Shown: positions 24,956-31,731 of the stretch, in pieces
Layout of the letters: each line of letters starts with the position of its first letter
Position numbering within the stretch: the first letter of the stretch is position 1
DNA from: JBBQER01 sp052148155
GTDB taxonomy: Bacteria; Actinomycetota; Acidimicrobiia; IMCC26256; PALSA-610
Assembly (NCBI GenBank): GCA_052148155.1
Contig: JBKQIY010000079.1
Span: 1 to 34,261 of the forward strand
Length of the DNA stretch: 34,261 nt
Direction of reading: 5' to 3'
The notes under the pieces: generated by a model
Database searches by the model: none
The model's input: only the letters and a program-made list of their open reading frames with translations
What the model was told of the DNA's origin: nothing
Position numbers and translations under genes: made by a program

Positions 24956-25414
24956 TCACTCGCGAGTGACCCCGTCGCCGTCGAGCGCGTCCAAATAGAA
25001 CGCCGGGTTCATGGCAACTGCCATTCGCCGCAGCTCGGCGATGTGTGAAGCTGCAAGCTGGCGCAGCCGGCGCGCGCCCAGCGGCGTCAATCGCAAATGG
25101 ACGAATCGCTGATCCTCGCGATCGGGTCGTCGCTCGACCAGATTGGCGGCGACCGCGCGATCGACGAGCCCGACCGCGCTGTGATGGCGCAGCAGGAGCG
25201 AATCGGCGACGTCGCCAATGGTCGGACCGAGCGGATTGTCGTGACCTCGGATTGCGAGGAGCAACTGATGCTGCGCCGGTGCAATTCCAAGCTCAGTCGC
25301 TCGCTCTTCGCCCCAGCGCAGGAACCTCCGTAGCGCGTTTCGGAACGCAAGCAACCTGCGGTACTCATCGTCGCTGAGGTCGTTGACGTTCACATCGTCA
25401 GCCGACGCACGCAC
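24956..25414 (-). CDS. MarR family transcriptional regulator
   Basis: A 152-residue winged-helix regulator from GTG 25414 (an in-frame GTG a few codons later is possible). The core reads LAFRNALRRFLRWGEERATE, LGIAPAQHQLLLAIRGHD, TIGDVADSLLLRHHSAVGLV (recognition helix), DRAVAANLVERRPDREDQRF (wing with the D-R motif) and VHLRLTPLGARRL. This is the canonical MarR order. It is divergent from the CLC channel gene with only 19 bases between starts, and an inverted repeat overlaps that gap, so autoregulation and control of the channel are likely. Inducer unknown. Confidence 0.93.
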   Translation of the reverse strand: MRASADDVNVNDLSDDEYRRLLAFRNALRRFLRWGEERATELGIAPAQHQLLLAIRGHDNPLGPTIGDVADSLLLRHHSAVGLVDRAVAANLVERRPDREDQRFVHLRLTPLGARRLRQLAASHIAELRRMAVAMNPAFYLDALDGDGVTRE

Positions 25415-25422
25415 AGGTATAT

Positions 25423-25436
25423 CGTAACACGTTATG
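25423..25436. promoter_or_regulatory. MarR-type operator overlapping the CLC start
   Basis: CGTAACACGTTATG contains the perfect 10-base palindrome TAACACGTTA (arms TAAC/GTTA) and matches outward with one mismatch. It covers the ATG at 25434. MarR binding here would block both divergent genes. Overlap with the ATG raises the chance that the channel is leaderless or starts downstream at GTG 25461. Confidence 0.55.
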
Positions 25437-26714
25437 TTTCGGCGAGGAGCGTCCGATCGGGTGGAAGGCCTGACGTTGGGCCTTTCACCGGCGCTACTCG
25501 GAGCGACTCTGGTCGTCGGAATCGGCAGCGGCGCGGTTGGCGCGGGCTACCTGCTCGCAATCCACCTGTTGCAGCACGCGCTCGCGCCGCAACACTTCAG
25601 CGCGGCAGCCGAGTTCGCGGTGCTCGGCGGTGTCGGCGTCGCGGTGACGTTGATCGCTCGCGTGATCGGCAACCCGGGTGACGTCGAGTTGCTGGTTGAC
25701 AACATTCACGTCTCCGGCGGCGCGCCGAGTGTCCGCTCACTGCGTTCACTTATACCAATGTCGGTGCTGACCATCTCTGCCGGCGCCGCTGCCGGACCCG
25801 AGGCGCCACTTGTGACGACGTGTGGCACGCTCGCGAGTTGGCTCGCCCGTATTCGGCGCTTGAACGCGACGGAGACCCGATGCTTGACGATCGCCGGGAT
25901 GGCCGCCGCGTTCGCCGTGTTATTCGGCGCGCCGATCGGATCAGCGTTCTTCGCATTGGAGATCCTGCACCGCCGCGGTATGCAATACCACGAAGCACTC
26001 GTCCCCGCGCTGGTCGGCGCGCTTTCGGGCTACGCCTGTTCGGTCGTGCTCACCGGCGCCGGTGTGAAGCCCGTGTGGACCATCCCGGCCGTCGGGTCTC
26101 TGCGGGCGGTCGACTTCCTGTGGGCGATCGGCGCCGGCGTCGGAGGCGCGCTCGTCGCAGTAGTTTTCACCTATCTTGTGCTCGCACTGCGGCGAGCATT
26201 CATGCTGGCGCCGAGCGCCGCGAGGCCGGTCGTTGGTGGCCTGGCGCTCGCGTCGTTGGCACTGTGGTCGCCATATGCGCTGACCTTCGGCGAGCAGCAG
26301 ACCGGCTATGTCCTCGAACATCCGCTGTTAGTGAGCGCGCTCGTAGTCGCGCTCATCGCGAAACTGCTCGGCGCGTCGGTCACGGTCGCGTCCGGTTGGC
26401 CCGGCGGATTCATCATCCCGCTCTTCTTCATGGGCGCGACACTCGGCGAACTGACTCATCATGGCTTCGGAGATGCCCGAACGGGGATCGTCGTGGCCGC
26501 GTTCATGGCTGCCGCCACCGTCGGCGTCACCAAGACTCTGGTCGGTTCGACCCTCGTCGTCACAGAGATGGGCGGCATGCGGCTCCTCCCGACCACATTG
26601 CTCGCCGCACTCGTCGCGATGATGCTGACGAGTTTCGTCGGATTGATCGAATCGCAACGCGAGCGGACACCCATGGACCCCAACGGCACCGACGACTCAG
26701 GCGAACCTTCCTGA
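25434..26714 (+). CDS. CLC family chloride channel or chloride/proton antiporter
   Basis: A 426-residue polytopic membrane protein. CLC signatures are present in altered form: the second signature is AGPEAPLVTTCG, where canonical members have GxEGPxV, with gating Glu at residue 123. GWPGGFIIPLFFMGA corresponds to the GxFxP filter region. The first GSGIP signature is replaced by SGGAPS (residues 94-99), as in divergent bacterial CLCs. NATETRCLTIAGMAAAFAVLFGAPIGSAFFALE is the typical helix F-G segment. The tail is acidic and cytoplasmic, with no CBS domains. ATG 25434 lies inside the presumed MarR operator; GTG 25461, with GAGGAG upstream, is an alternative start. Whether channel or exchanger cannot be decided; substrate might be chloride or fluoride-like. 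Confidence 0.92.
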   Translation: MFRRGASDRVEGLTLGLSPALLGATLVVGIGSGAVGAGYLLAIHLLQHALAPQHFSAAAEFAVLGGVGVAVTLIARVIGNPGDVELLVDNIHVSGGAPSVRSLRSLIPMSVLTISAGAAAGPEAPLVTTCGTLASWLARIRRLNATETRCLTIAGMAAAFAVLFGAPIGSAFFALEILHRRGMQYHEALVPALVGALSGYACSVVLTGAGVKPVWTIPAVGSLRAVDFLWAIGAGVGGALVAVVFTYLVLALRRAFMLAPSAARPVVGGLALASLALWSPYALTFGEQQTGYVLEHPLLVSALVVALIAKLLGASVTVASGWPGGFIIPLFFMGATLGELTHHGFGDARTGIVVAAFMAAATVGVTKTLVGSTLVVTEMGGMRLLPTTLLAALVAMMLTSFVGLIESQRERTPMDPNGTDDSGEPS

Positions 26715-26822
26715 GGCGAGGGCCTTGGATCGCCGGCGCGCACGTGGTGGGATTGGCCGTCATCCCCTCTAAACCCTCGGCGACCATTTGTGTCAGCGCC
26801 CCATCACGCAGGTAAGGACATG

Positions 26823-27074
26823 TCAGGTTGTCGAGCCAGGGCCTCTCCCTGCTCGGCGAACAACTGCGGGAGCTTTGTCGTCGCGATTTCCTTCGTCACC
26901 TGGACGAGGGCCACTCAGTCGAGCGGTTCTTGATGCAGATCCGGGATGGTCGCCGTCGGTCTCGTCACCCTCGTCGAACACGTGAGCCCAGCAGGCCGGG
27001 TCGCCACCATCGTCTGACTCATATTCCGATTGGGCGTCGGGTTCTTGGTTGCCATCATCGGGATCGGGCTTCAT
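26823..27074 (-). CDS. Small acidic protein with DPACWAH motif, overlapping a regulator relic
   Basis: An 83-residue frame from ATG 27074. The first 45 residues are strikingly acidic: MKPDPDDGNQEPDAQSEYES then DDGGDPACWAHVFDEGDE. The DPACW-x-H segment is, from memory, found in short actinobacterial proteins of unknown function. The Arg/Gly/Pro-rich second half looks less natural, and a different frame there (about 26823-26945) also reads like protein, so a frameshift within the gene is possible. Its ATG overlaps the end of the SufR-like relic by 20 bases, an arrangement suggestive of translational coupling in the intact ancestor. No clear ribosome site. Confidence 0.45.
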   Translation of the reverse strand: MKPDPDDGNQEPDAQSEYESDDGGDPACWAHVFDEGDETDGDHPGSASRTARLSGPRPGDEGNRDDKAPAVVRRAGRGPGSTT

Positions 27075-27305
27075 CTTGGATGGAGTTCACGCAGCCTTGA
27101 CCTACTTCCGGTTCGAGGCGGGCTTCGAGATCAGTGTCGCCGACGTTGTCGATGGCGGCCTTCATCATGCAAAGGTTGATGCCGCAGATGGGGTCCGTAT
27201 GCTCTTGGACGAGTTTATGGAAAGGGACAGTTCCGAAGCACGACGGTCCCGCCCTCGATTGTGCGGGGCTCGAAACCGTGCGCTTCGCTTCCCACGAGTG
27301 CCCGT
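27055..27305 (-). pseudogene. C-terminal fragment of a SufR/COG2345-like regulator
   Basis: Leftward translation gives HGFEPRTIEGGTVVLRNCPF, then after a one-base shift near 27220, HKLVQEHTDPICGINLCMMK and AAIDNVGDTDLEARLEPEVG followed by QGCVNSI. This is the effector half of the ArsR-like regulators of COG2345, where the three Cys (NCPF, ICG, GCV) bind an iron-sulfur cluster in SufR. The helix-turn-helix half is gone: the fragment's 5' side abuts the superoxide dismutase leader. It is therefore non-functional as a DNA-binding protein. The neighbouring superoxide dismutase may have replaced or been inserted against it. Confidence 0.75.
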
Positions 27306-27334
27306 AACCGATAGCGACCTCCACAGGAGGAACG

Positions 27335-27958
27335 ATGAAGCCCTACGTCTTACCTGATCTCGCCTACGACTACTCCGCCCTCGAACCGCACTACTCGGCC
27401 CGGATCCTCGAGCTACACCACGACAAACATCACAAGGCCTACGTCGACGGTGTCAACGCGACGCTCGACAAGCTCGCAAGTGCACGCGCCGACGATGACC
27501 TCAGCACGATCGTCGGTCTGGAGAAGACGCTCGCATTCAACCTCTCCGGTCATGTGCTTCACACTTTGTTCTGGCAGAACCTCACGCCGGGCGGTACCGG
27601 TCGCCCATCGGGCGAGCTGGCGTCCGCGATCGACGAGCACTTCGGCTCATTCGACGCGTTCCACAAACAGCTCTCGTCGTCGGCGTCATCGGTGCAAGGC
27701 TCGGGCTGGGGCGCGCTGACTTGGGAACCGCTTGGCCAACGGCTCTTCATCGAACAGATCTACGACCACCAGGGCAACACCGGGCAAGGTGGTGTGCCGC
27801 TGCTCGTCATCGACGCATGGGAGCACGCTTACTACCTACAGTACGAGAACCGCCGGGCCGACTACGTCGCCGCGATCTGGAACGTCATCGACTGGAACGA
27901 CGTTGCCGCCCGATTCGGACACGTACGCGGTCTTGCCTTGGGGCCGGTCCAGAAATGA
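27335..27958 (+). CDS. sodA: Fe/Mn superoxide dismutase, mycobacterial type
   Basis: A 207-residue enzyme that converts superoxide to oxygen and hydrogen peroxide. AGGAGG lies about 5 bases before the ATG. Metal ligands are His28 (LHHDKHH), His76 (GHVLHTLFW), Asp160 and His164 (DAWEHAYYLQYENRR). Residue 145 (YDHQGN) is His, as in Mycobacterium tuberculosis SodA, where other Fe or Mn enzymes carry Gln here or earlier. This position influences metal choice, so cofactor cannot be settled from sequence. No signal peptide: probably cytoplasmic, though mycobacterial homologues are exported without one. A decayed regulator lies immediately upstream on the other strand. Confidence 0.97.
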   Translation: MKPYVLPDLAYDYSALEPHYSARILELHHDKHHKAYVDGVNATLDKLASARADDDLSTIVGLEKTLAFNLSGHVLHTLFWQNLTPGGTGRPSGELASAIDEHFGSFDAFHKQLSSSASSVQGSGWGALTWEPLGQRLFIEQIYDHQGNTGQGGVPLLVIDAWEHAYYLQYENRRADYVAAIWNVIDWNDVAARFGHVRGLALGPVQK

Positions 27959-28078
27959 TTGGGCTGCGCGGGGTTGAACGTCAGGGCCGGGACCCAACTG
28001 TGCCGAGGTATCGCGTTACGACGTAGCCGGCGATCGCCGAGCCGCCGCACCCGCAGCGCGTCGAGGTGCCGATGAGCC

Positions 28079-28813
28079 TTACTGATTCTGTCCGCAATAG
28101 AGCGCCACATACTGAGCGGGCCCATTCCCACTCTGATTCAGTGAAGCAGCACTGTTCTGCGCGATGGCGGTTTGGGCGTTCTTCACCGTTGCCATCGCCT
28201 CCGATCGAATGGAGCTGGGCAACGAGGAAGCGACCGTGACGAGCTGAGCGATTTCAGTCTTGTAGGAAACCAGCACCTTCAGGACGTCTGCTGAACTGTT
28301 TGCATCGCCAACGCCCTCAAAAATAGGTAGGAAACCCTTGCAGAAGGTCGTCGCCTCCCCCGTCGCGAAATATGAAGGCAGAGGATTTCCGTTGCCGTCC
28401 ACTCCGCAGTACGTGTCTACGGACCCGCCGTTGAGAGCCGGGTTGTTGAGGACGTTCGCATTGTTCGAGGCAATCGCCTGGCGCGCGACCTTCACGACCG
28501 CGCGCGTGTCCTGACCTATCGGCCCGGACGGAGCATTCTTCAACAGCACCTGAAGTTGACCCTGATGGGACTTCAGCACGACGAGAAATCCGGCGGCCGA
28601 ATTTACGGAGGCCGACGCCTTGTCAATCGACTCATTCGCGGCGCAGTAGACGGTCTTCTTCACAGCCGTCGTGGCATTCGTACCAGCACCGGTGGTACTG
28701 CTACTCGCACTCGTGCTGCTAGAACTGGTGGTGCTACTGCTCTTACTGGAGCTGCTACATGCGGCCGCTCCGAGCGCTACCAAAGTCAGCGCCGCCACCG
28801 TCAACTTCCGCAT
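28079..28813 (-). CDS. Putative lipoprotein with Ser/Thr-rich linker and four cysteines
   Basis: A 244-residue exported protein. ATG 28813 has GGAGGG upstream on the complement; the leader RKLTVAALTLVALGAAACSS ends in a lipobox-like AAAC, so Cys20 is the likely lipid-anchored residue. A 30-residue low-complexity Ser/Thr linker follows (SSSTTSSSSTSASSSTTGAG), a common spacer out of the membrane. The mature domain is helical with four Cys (VYCAA, TYCGV, TFCKG, LYCGQ), the first and last near its ends, plus repeated short helices (AIASNNANVLNN, AIAQNSAASLNQ). No family recognised; a surface-exposed binding protein is a reasonable guess. Convergent with sodA. Confidence 0.8.
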   Translation of the reverse strand: MRKLTVAALTLVALGAAACSSSSKSSSTTSSSSTSASSSTTGAGTNATTAVKKTVYCAANESIDKASASVNSAAGFLVVLKSHQGQLQVLLKNAPSGPIGQDTRAVVKVARQAIASNNANVLNNPALNGGSVDTYCGVDGNGNPLPSYFATGEATTFCKGFLPIFEGVGDANSSADVLKVLVSYKTEIAQLVTVASSLPSSIRSEAMATVKNAQTAIAQNSAASLNQSGNGPAQYVALYCGQNQ

Positions 28814-29329
28814 TCTGCGTCCCTCCGATTTGAGCCGCCGCATGGTATCGGGCGCTCTTGCGCGGCGGCGGGATCCTGCAGCCCCTGGACCTGACGCGGT
28901 GCTGAATCAGCAGTCAGATCCGGCGTCGCCCGATAAGGAGCGCGGCCTCCGGCCACGCGAACACGAGTCGCATCCATAGCGTCAACGCCGGCGGAGGAAA
29001 CTCCTGGCGCCGCCGCCTCCAGTTGTGAACTACGTCAGTTCCAAATGAAGTCTCACGGAAGCGGTGATCTCGTAGAGCACACAGCTACGGCTCGGAGCGA
29101 CACTCCGCGATCTCCGCGCGCCCAACTACGTCGGCAACTTGGTAGCACGGTTCCGATACGGACCCGAGGGCTTGCACCGTCCACACCAGACGATGCAAGC
29201 GACCTCGATCGCCACGTCGAACAGGTCACCGGAACACTGTGCCGACCGCACGGCCTGACGATGGAACGCCAATTCGACCGCCGCAATAACTGCACCCGAC
29301 TAGCTTCAGTCGGCGATTCGCGGCGCGAG
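28814..29329. other. Intergenic, nothing recognised
   Basis: This 516-base stretch upstream of the lipoprotein shows only short unconvincing frames. One small hairpin with a GAAA loop (GGAG/CTCC) lies near 28996-29007. Confidence 0.4.
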
Positions 29330-29363
29330 GTTTGTCCCTCCGGGTTTGTCCCCGCGTTTGTCC
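29330..29363. repeat. Three direct copies of GTTTGTCC
   Basis: GTTTGTCC occurs at 29330-29337, 29344-29351 and 29356-29363, 18-51 bases before an orphan tRNA-Arg 5' half. Short direct repeats beside a tRNA fragment could be arm-type integrase sites of a lost integrative element; this is inference. Confidence 0.6.
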
Positions 29364-29380
29364 TTCTGCCCAGCCCTCGA

Positions 29381-29418
29381 GCCCTCGTCGCTCAGCGGAC
29401 AGAGCATCGGTTTCCGAA
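29381..29418 (+). pseudogene. Orphan 5' half of tRNA-Arg(CCG)
   Basis: The sequence follows tRNA positions 1-38: acceptor strand GCCCTCG (29381-29387), TC, a complete D-arm GCTC/GAGC with an 8-base loop (29390-29405), A26, anticodon stem TCGGT, and loop TTCCGAA with anticodon CCG (29414-29416). Homology stops at position 38: the following TGTGC cannot close the anticodon stem, and no T-arm or matching CGAGGGC acceptor strand lies downstream. Not an active tRNA unless an unseen 3' half is supplied elsewhere. Confidence 0.75.
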
Positions 29419-29774
29419 TGTGCTCAAGCTGCCCTTCTGGGAGGACCGTAACGACTCTTTAAATACCCTTTCATCGAACACCGGCATTCATCCCTCAATC
29501 CGTCGACGAGGTACTCCGGCGTTTCCTCGGTGGCGTCGTCGCCTCGCGGAGCTCGGCGTCGTCCACATTCCGTCGATGCACGTCTAACACCCGGCCGACG
29601 CGTACGTGGTCACTCACCTGACGCTGTCGGCGTTGCAATCATGCCGGACTCGGCACGAGGACATCGAGCGCCGGCTACGCAGTGATGGTTTGAACTTGAC
29701 CGTTGACCGGTGGGAGCCGGAGCCTGGAACGCCCGTGGCTTCGGGCAGCGAAACCGTACCCAGATGTGACGGGT
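29419..29774. other. Spacer after the tRNA half
   Basis: No gene is supported. A plus-strand frame (about 29610-29770) with HEDIERRLRSDGLNLTVDRW looks protein-like but has no start and may be a fragment of an unrecognised gene. Confidence 0.4.
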
Positions 29775-30518
29775 TCAGGCGATAAGCAGGCGAGCGCCAA
29801 GCTCTGCGGCGTCGAGATCGACGAGGTCGTGGTTGCGTTCGGCCCACCGACCTGAAGTGAGGTCATTGTGGAGGCTGCGCACTGCTCTCTGCTCGACGTC
29901 CGGCCCGACTGCAGCCCAGACCGATATTCCGCGACGGACATTCTCGTCCAGGTATGCCTCGGGCCGGCGCCAGTAGGCCTCGAAGAAGCCGTCAGCGCAG
30001 TCCCACGGGATGGGCACCGGTTCCATCCGGGCTCCGATGGCTCGGGCTAGCTCGGTCAGCGATGCCAAGACTCTGCAGCCTTTCAAGGCAGCGAACTCGG
30101 GCAGATAGTCGCGAGTCAGCCAGAACTGGCGAGGATCACTGGTGTCGAACGTGAACACCACCACGCGGCGAGCGACGCGTCGCATCTCGCGCAGTCCGGC
30201 GATCGGGTCCTGCCAGTGATGAACGGTGGAGAAAGCCATCGCGGCGTCGAAGGACTGGTCATCGAACGGCAGGTTCTCGGCAGATCCAGCCAGGCACGGC
30301 GCCGCGTCCGGGAGACGCTGCGAACGCATGAGCGCCGACGGTTCCACCGCGAGGACATGTCGGTCGGGGGGCTCGTAGGACCCTGTGCCCGCCCCGACGT
30401 TAAGTACCGTCTGGGCATCGCCGAGCGCAGCCCAGATCCGCGCCGCGATCCGCGGCTCGGTGCGCCGGGTCACGGTGTAGGTGGCTCCGATGGAGTCGTA
30501 CAACTGCACGCTGGACAT
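29775..30518 (-). CDS. Class I SAM-dependent methyltransferase
   Basis: A 247-residue cytoplasmic enzyme that transfers a methyl group from S-adenosylmethionine to an unknown small molecule. Start at ATG 30518 (AGAGAGG upstream). Motif I is VLNVGAGTGSYEPP, the acidic ribose-binding residue is in VLAVEPS, and motif II/post-II is LPFDDQSFDAAMAFSTVHHW, typical of the Methyltransf_11 group. QDPIAGLREMRRVAR follows as usual. The C-terminal FFEAYWRRPEAYLDENVRRG is a feature of a subgroup of small-molecule methylases. It has its own promoter and is flanked by remains of an integrated element. Confidence 0.93.
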   Translation of the reverse strand: MSSVQLYDSIGATYTVTRRTEPRIAARIWAALGDAQTVLNVGAGTGSYEPPDRHVLAVEPSALMRSQRLPDAAPCLAGSAENLPFDDQSFDAAMAFSTVHHWQDPIAGLREMRRVARRVVVFTFDTSDPRQFWLTRDYLPEFAALKGCRVLASLTELARAIGARMEPVPIPWDCADGFFEAYWRRPEAYLDENVRRGISVWAAVGPDVEQRAVRSLHNDLTSGRWAERNHDLVDLDAAELGARLLIA

Positions 30519-30614
30519 GACACTGCCTCTCTGGCCGGTCACCACCGTCGTCCACCCCGCCTGTGGATTCGGTCACGTGTCATTGCTCGGGAATGTCGCG
30601 TGAGCGGCTATTTC

Positions 30615-30642
30615 ACGATATTAACCCTGACGTTTCAGTCAA
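30615..30642 (-). promoter_or_regulatory. Sigma70-like promoter of the methyltransferase gene
   Basis: On the complement TTGACT (30637-30642) and TATCGT (30615-30620) are separated by 16 bases, about 100 bases upstream of the methyltransferase ATG, in an AT-richer stretch. An alternative -10, TAATAT, lies closer than normal. Confidence 0.45.
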
Positions 30643-30777
30643 TCACTCATTGACGTTCGGACGACGATGGCTCCTTCGCGGAGATCCGCGACAGGAAGCT
30701 TGCGCCCGAAGTGTGGTCGCTCGTGTCGCTAGCAGCTCACGCGTTGAGCTTCGCAGCGGTAGACGCGACCGGACGAG

Positions 30778-30873
30778 ATGACACGGCTGCTCAACCGGAT
30801 CGAACTCGAGGTCGAACGTCAGCGCGAGGAGTCGCTGACTTTTGAAGAAGGAGCTACGGAGTTGCAAGCGTGA
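30778..30873 (+). CDS. 31-residue ORF overlapping the integrase relic
   Basis: ATG 30778 to TGA 30871 encodes MTRLLNRIELEVERQREESL followed by TFEEGATELQA, a charged helical peptide. Its TGA overlaps the GTG of the integrase fragment as GTGA, the stop-start coupling common between an excisionase or small regulator and its integrase. At 31 residues it is far shorter than known excisionases, so it is either the tail of a truncated one or an unrelated leader. No HTH is visible. Confidence 0.35.
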   Translation: MTRLLNRIELEVERQREESLTFEEGATELQA

Positions 30874-31020
30874 AATGACGACCTGACGGCCGATGGCGCG
30901 CCTGCTACCGAGACCAGTCGCGGCGTGAACACGCCGAGTATTTCGCGACCAAAGTTGCTGCGCAGCGGTGGCTCGACGCGCACACCGCATAAATCGTGCG
31001 CAACGACCGAGTCGACTCGG
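30870..31020 (+). pseudogene. Tyrosine integrase N-terminal fragment with stop codons
   Basis: From GTG 30870 the frame reads VK-stop-RPDGRWRACYRDQSRREHAE, YFATKVAAQRWLDAHTA-stop-IVRNDRVDS. This is the arm-binding start of actinobacterial phage-type integrases, typically RRPDGRWRARYRD..GREHxRxFxxKxDAQRWLD. In-frame stops are at 30876 (TGA) and 30990 (TAA), and the core-binding and catalytic domains are missing. GGAG at 30858-30861 is a plausible ribosome site. It is non-functional. It lies 230 bases before an orphan tRNA-Arg 5' half, consistent with a decayed integrative element. Confidence 0.8.
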
Positions 31021-31250
31021 TCTTCAGCGCGAGCGCCTTCGACACCGTGAGGTAGTTCAGCCGTCCCGAACGAGCGATACTGTCGTCGTTCGCCTCGCAG
31101 CCATCTTCATCACTCCGACCGGTAAGGGAAGAGACGGAAGGCGCTCTCCCCCACCCATCTCGGCAAGTGACAGCTGTCAATACATCGGAGGGCGCGCAGG
31201 ATCGCTGCGGCTCGTTGTCTCGTCCGCTTGCAACCAGGGGGCGAACACAA

Positions 31251-31287
31251 GGCCTCGTAGCTCAGGGGAGAGAGCATCGGCTCCTAC
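31251..31287 (+). pseudogene. Orphan, degenerate 5' half of tRNA-Arg(CCT)
   Basis: GGCCTCG (31251-31257), TA, D-arm GCTC/GAGC with an 8-base loop (31260-31275) and ATCGGCTCCTA follow the tRNA-Arg(CCT) layout, with anticodon CCT at 31283-31285. Compared with the usual actinobacterial form, recalled from memory, one C is missing before the loop. The 3' side of the anticodon stem, T-arm and acceptor strand do not follow. It shares the D-arm and AGAGCATCGG block with the half at 29381. Not an active tRNA. Confidence 0.65.
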
Positions 31288-31506
31288 TCTTCCGAGCTGT
31301 GTTCGCAGAGAGCCGCAGACGTCCGTACCACCATCCTGGGCGAACGGGTCCGCCGGCGTTCATGATCATCCGTTGTCGTGCAGGGGTTAGGCCGTAAGTT
31401 TGGCCGTTCGTATCAACGGCACAGCGCACACCGAAGCTTCAGGCAGCGGCGTCTCGCTCGTGACGTCAAGAACAGGCGGCGCGCGCGTCAAGTGCGTGAC
31501 CGGTTG
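31288..31506. other. Spacer after the second tRNA half
   Basis: No gene or complete tRNA 3' half is seen. Frames here are short and Arg/Ser-rich. Confidence 0.4.
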
Positions 31507-31731
31507 CTACGTCCCGGGTTGGTGCGGATCGTCGAGGGTGAGGCCGAGCTCGTCAAGCTCCCTCTGATCAATCTCGAGGAGCTCGTCGACGGTTTCCTCG
31601 CCGTCGTCCTCCTCCGCAGCATTTTTTCCCACGAGCTCGGACACTTCGTCCCGGGCTTCCTGCCGCTCCTCTCTCGAGAGCTCTGTCTGCTCGTCAGGAC
31701 CCGGTTGGTCGTTCCGGCCGCTCGCACTCAC
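31507..31731 (-). CDS. Small acidic hypothetical protein
   Basis: A 74-residue soluble protein from GTG 31731, with GAGGAGG six bases upstream, the strongest ribosome site nearby. It is strongly acidic and helical: SREERQEARDEVSELVGKNA, AEEDDGEETVDELLEIDQRE, LDELGLTLDDPHQPGT. The ELD-x-LGL-x-LDDPHQP end looks, from memory, like a short family of actinobacterial hypotheticals. Antisense frames here are spurious. It is intact although it lies beside element debris. Function unknown; a protein-binding or regulatory role is possible. Confidence 0.7.
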   Translation of the reverse strand: MSASGRNDQPGPDEQTELSREERQEARDEVSELVGKNAAEEDDGEETVDELLEIDQRELDELGLTLDDPHQPGT

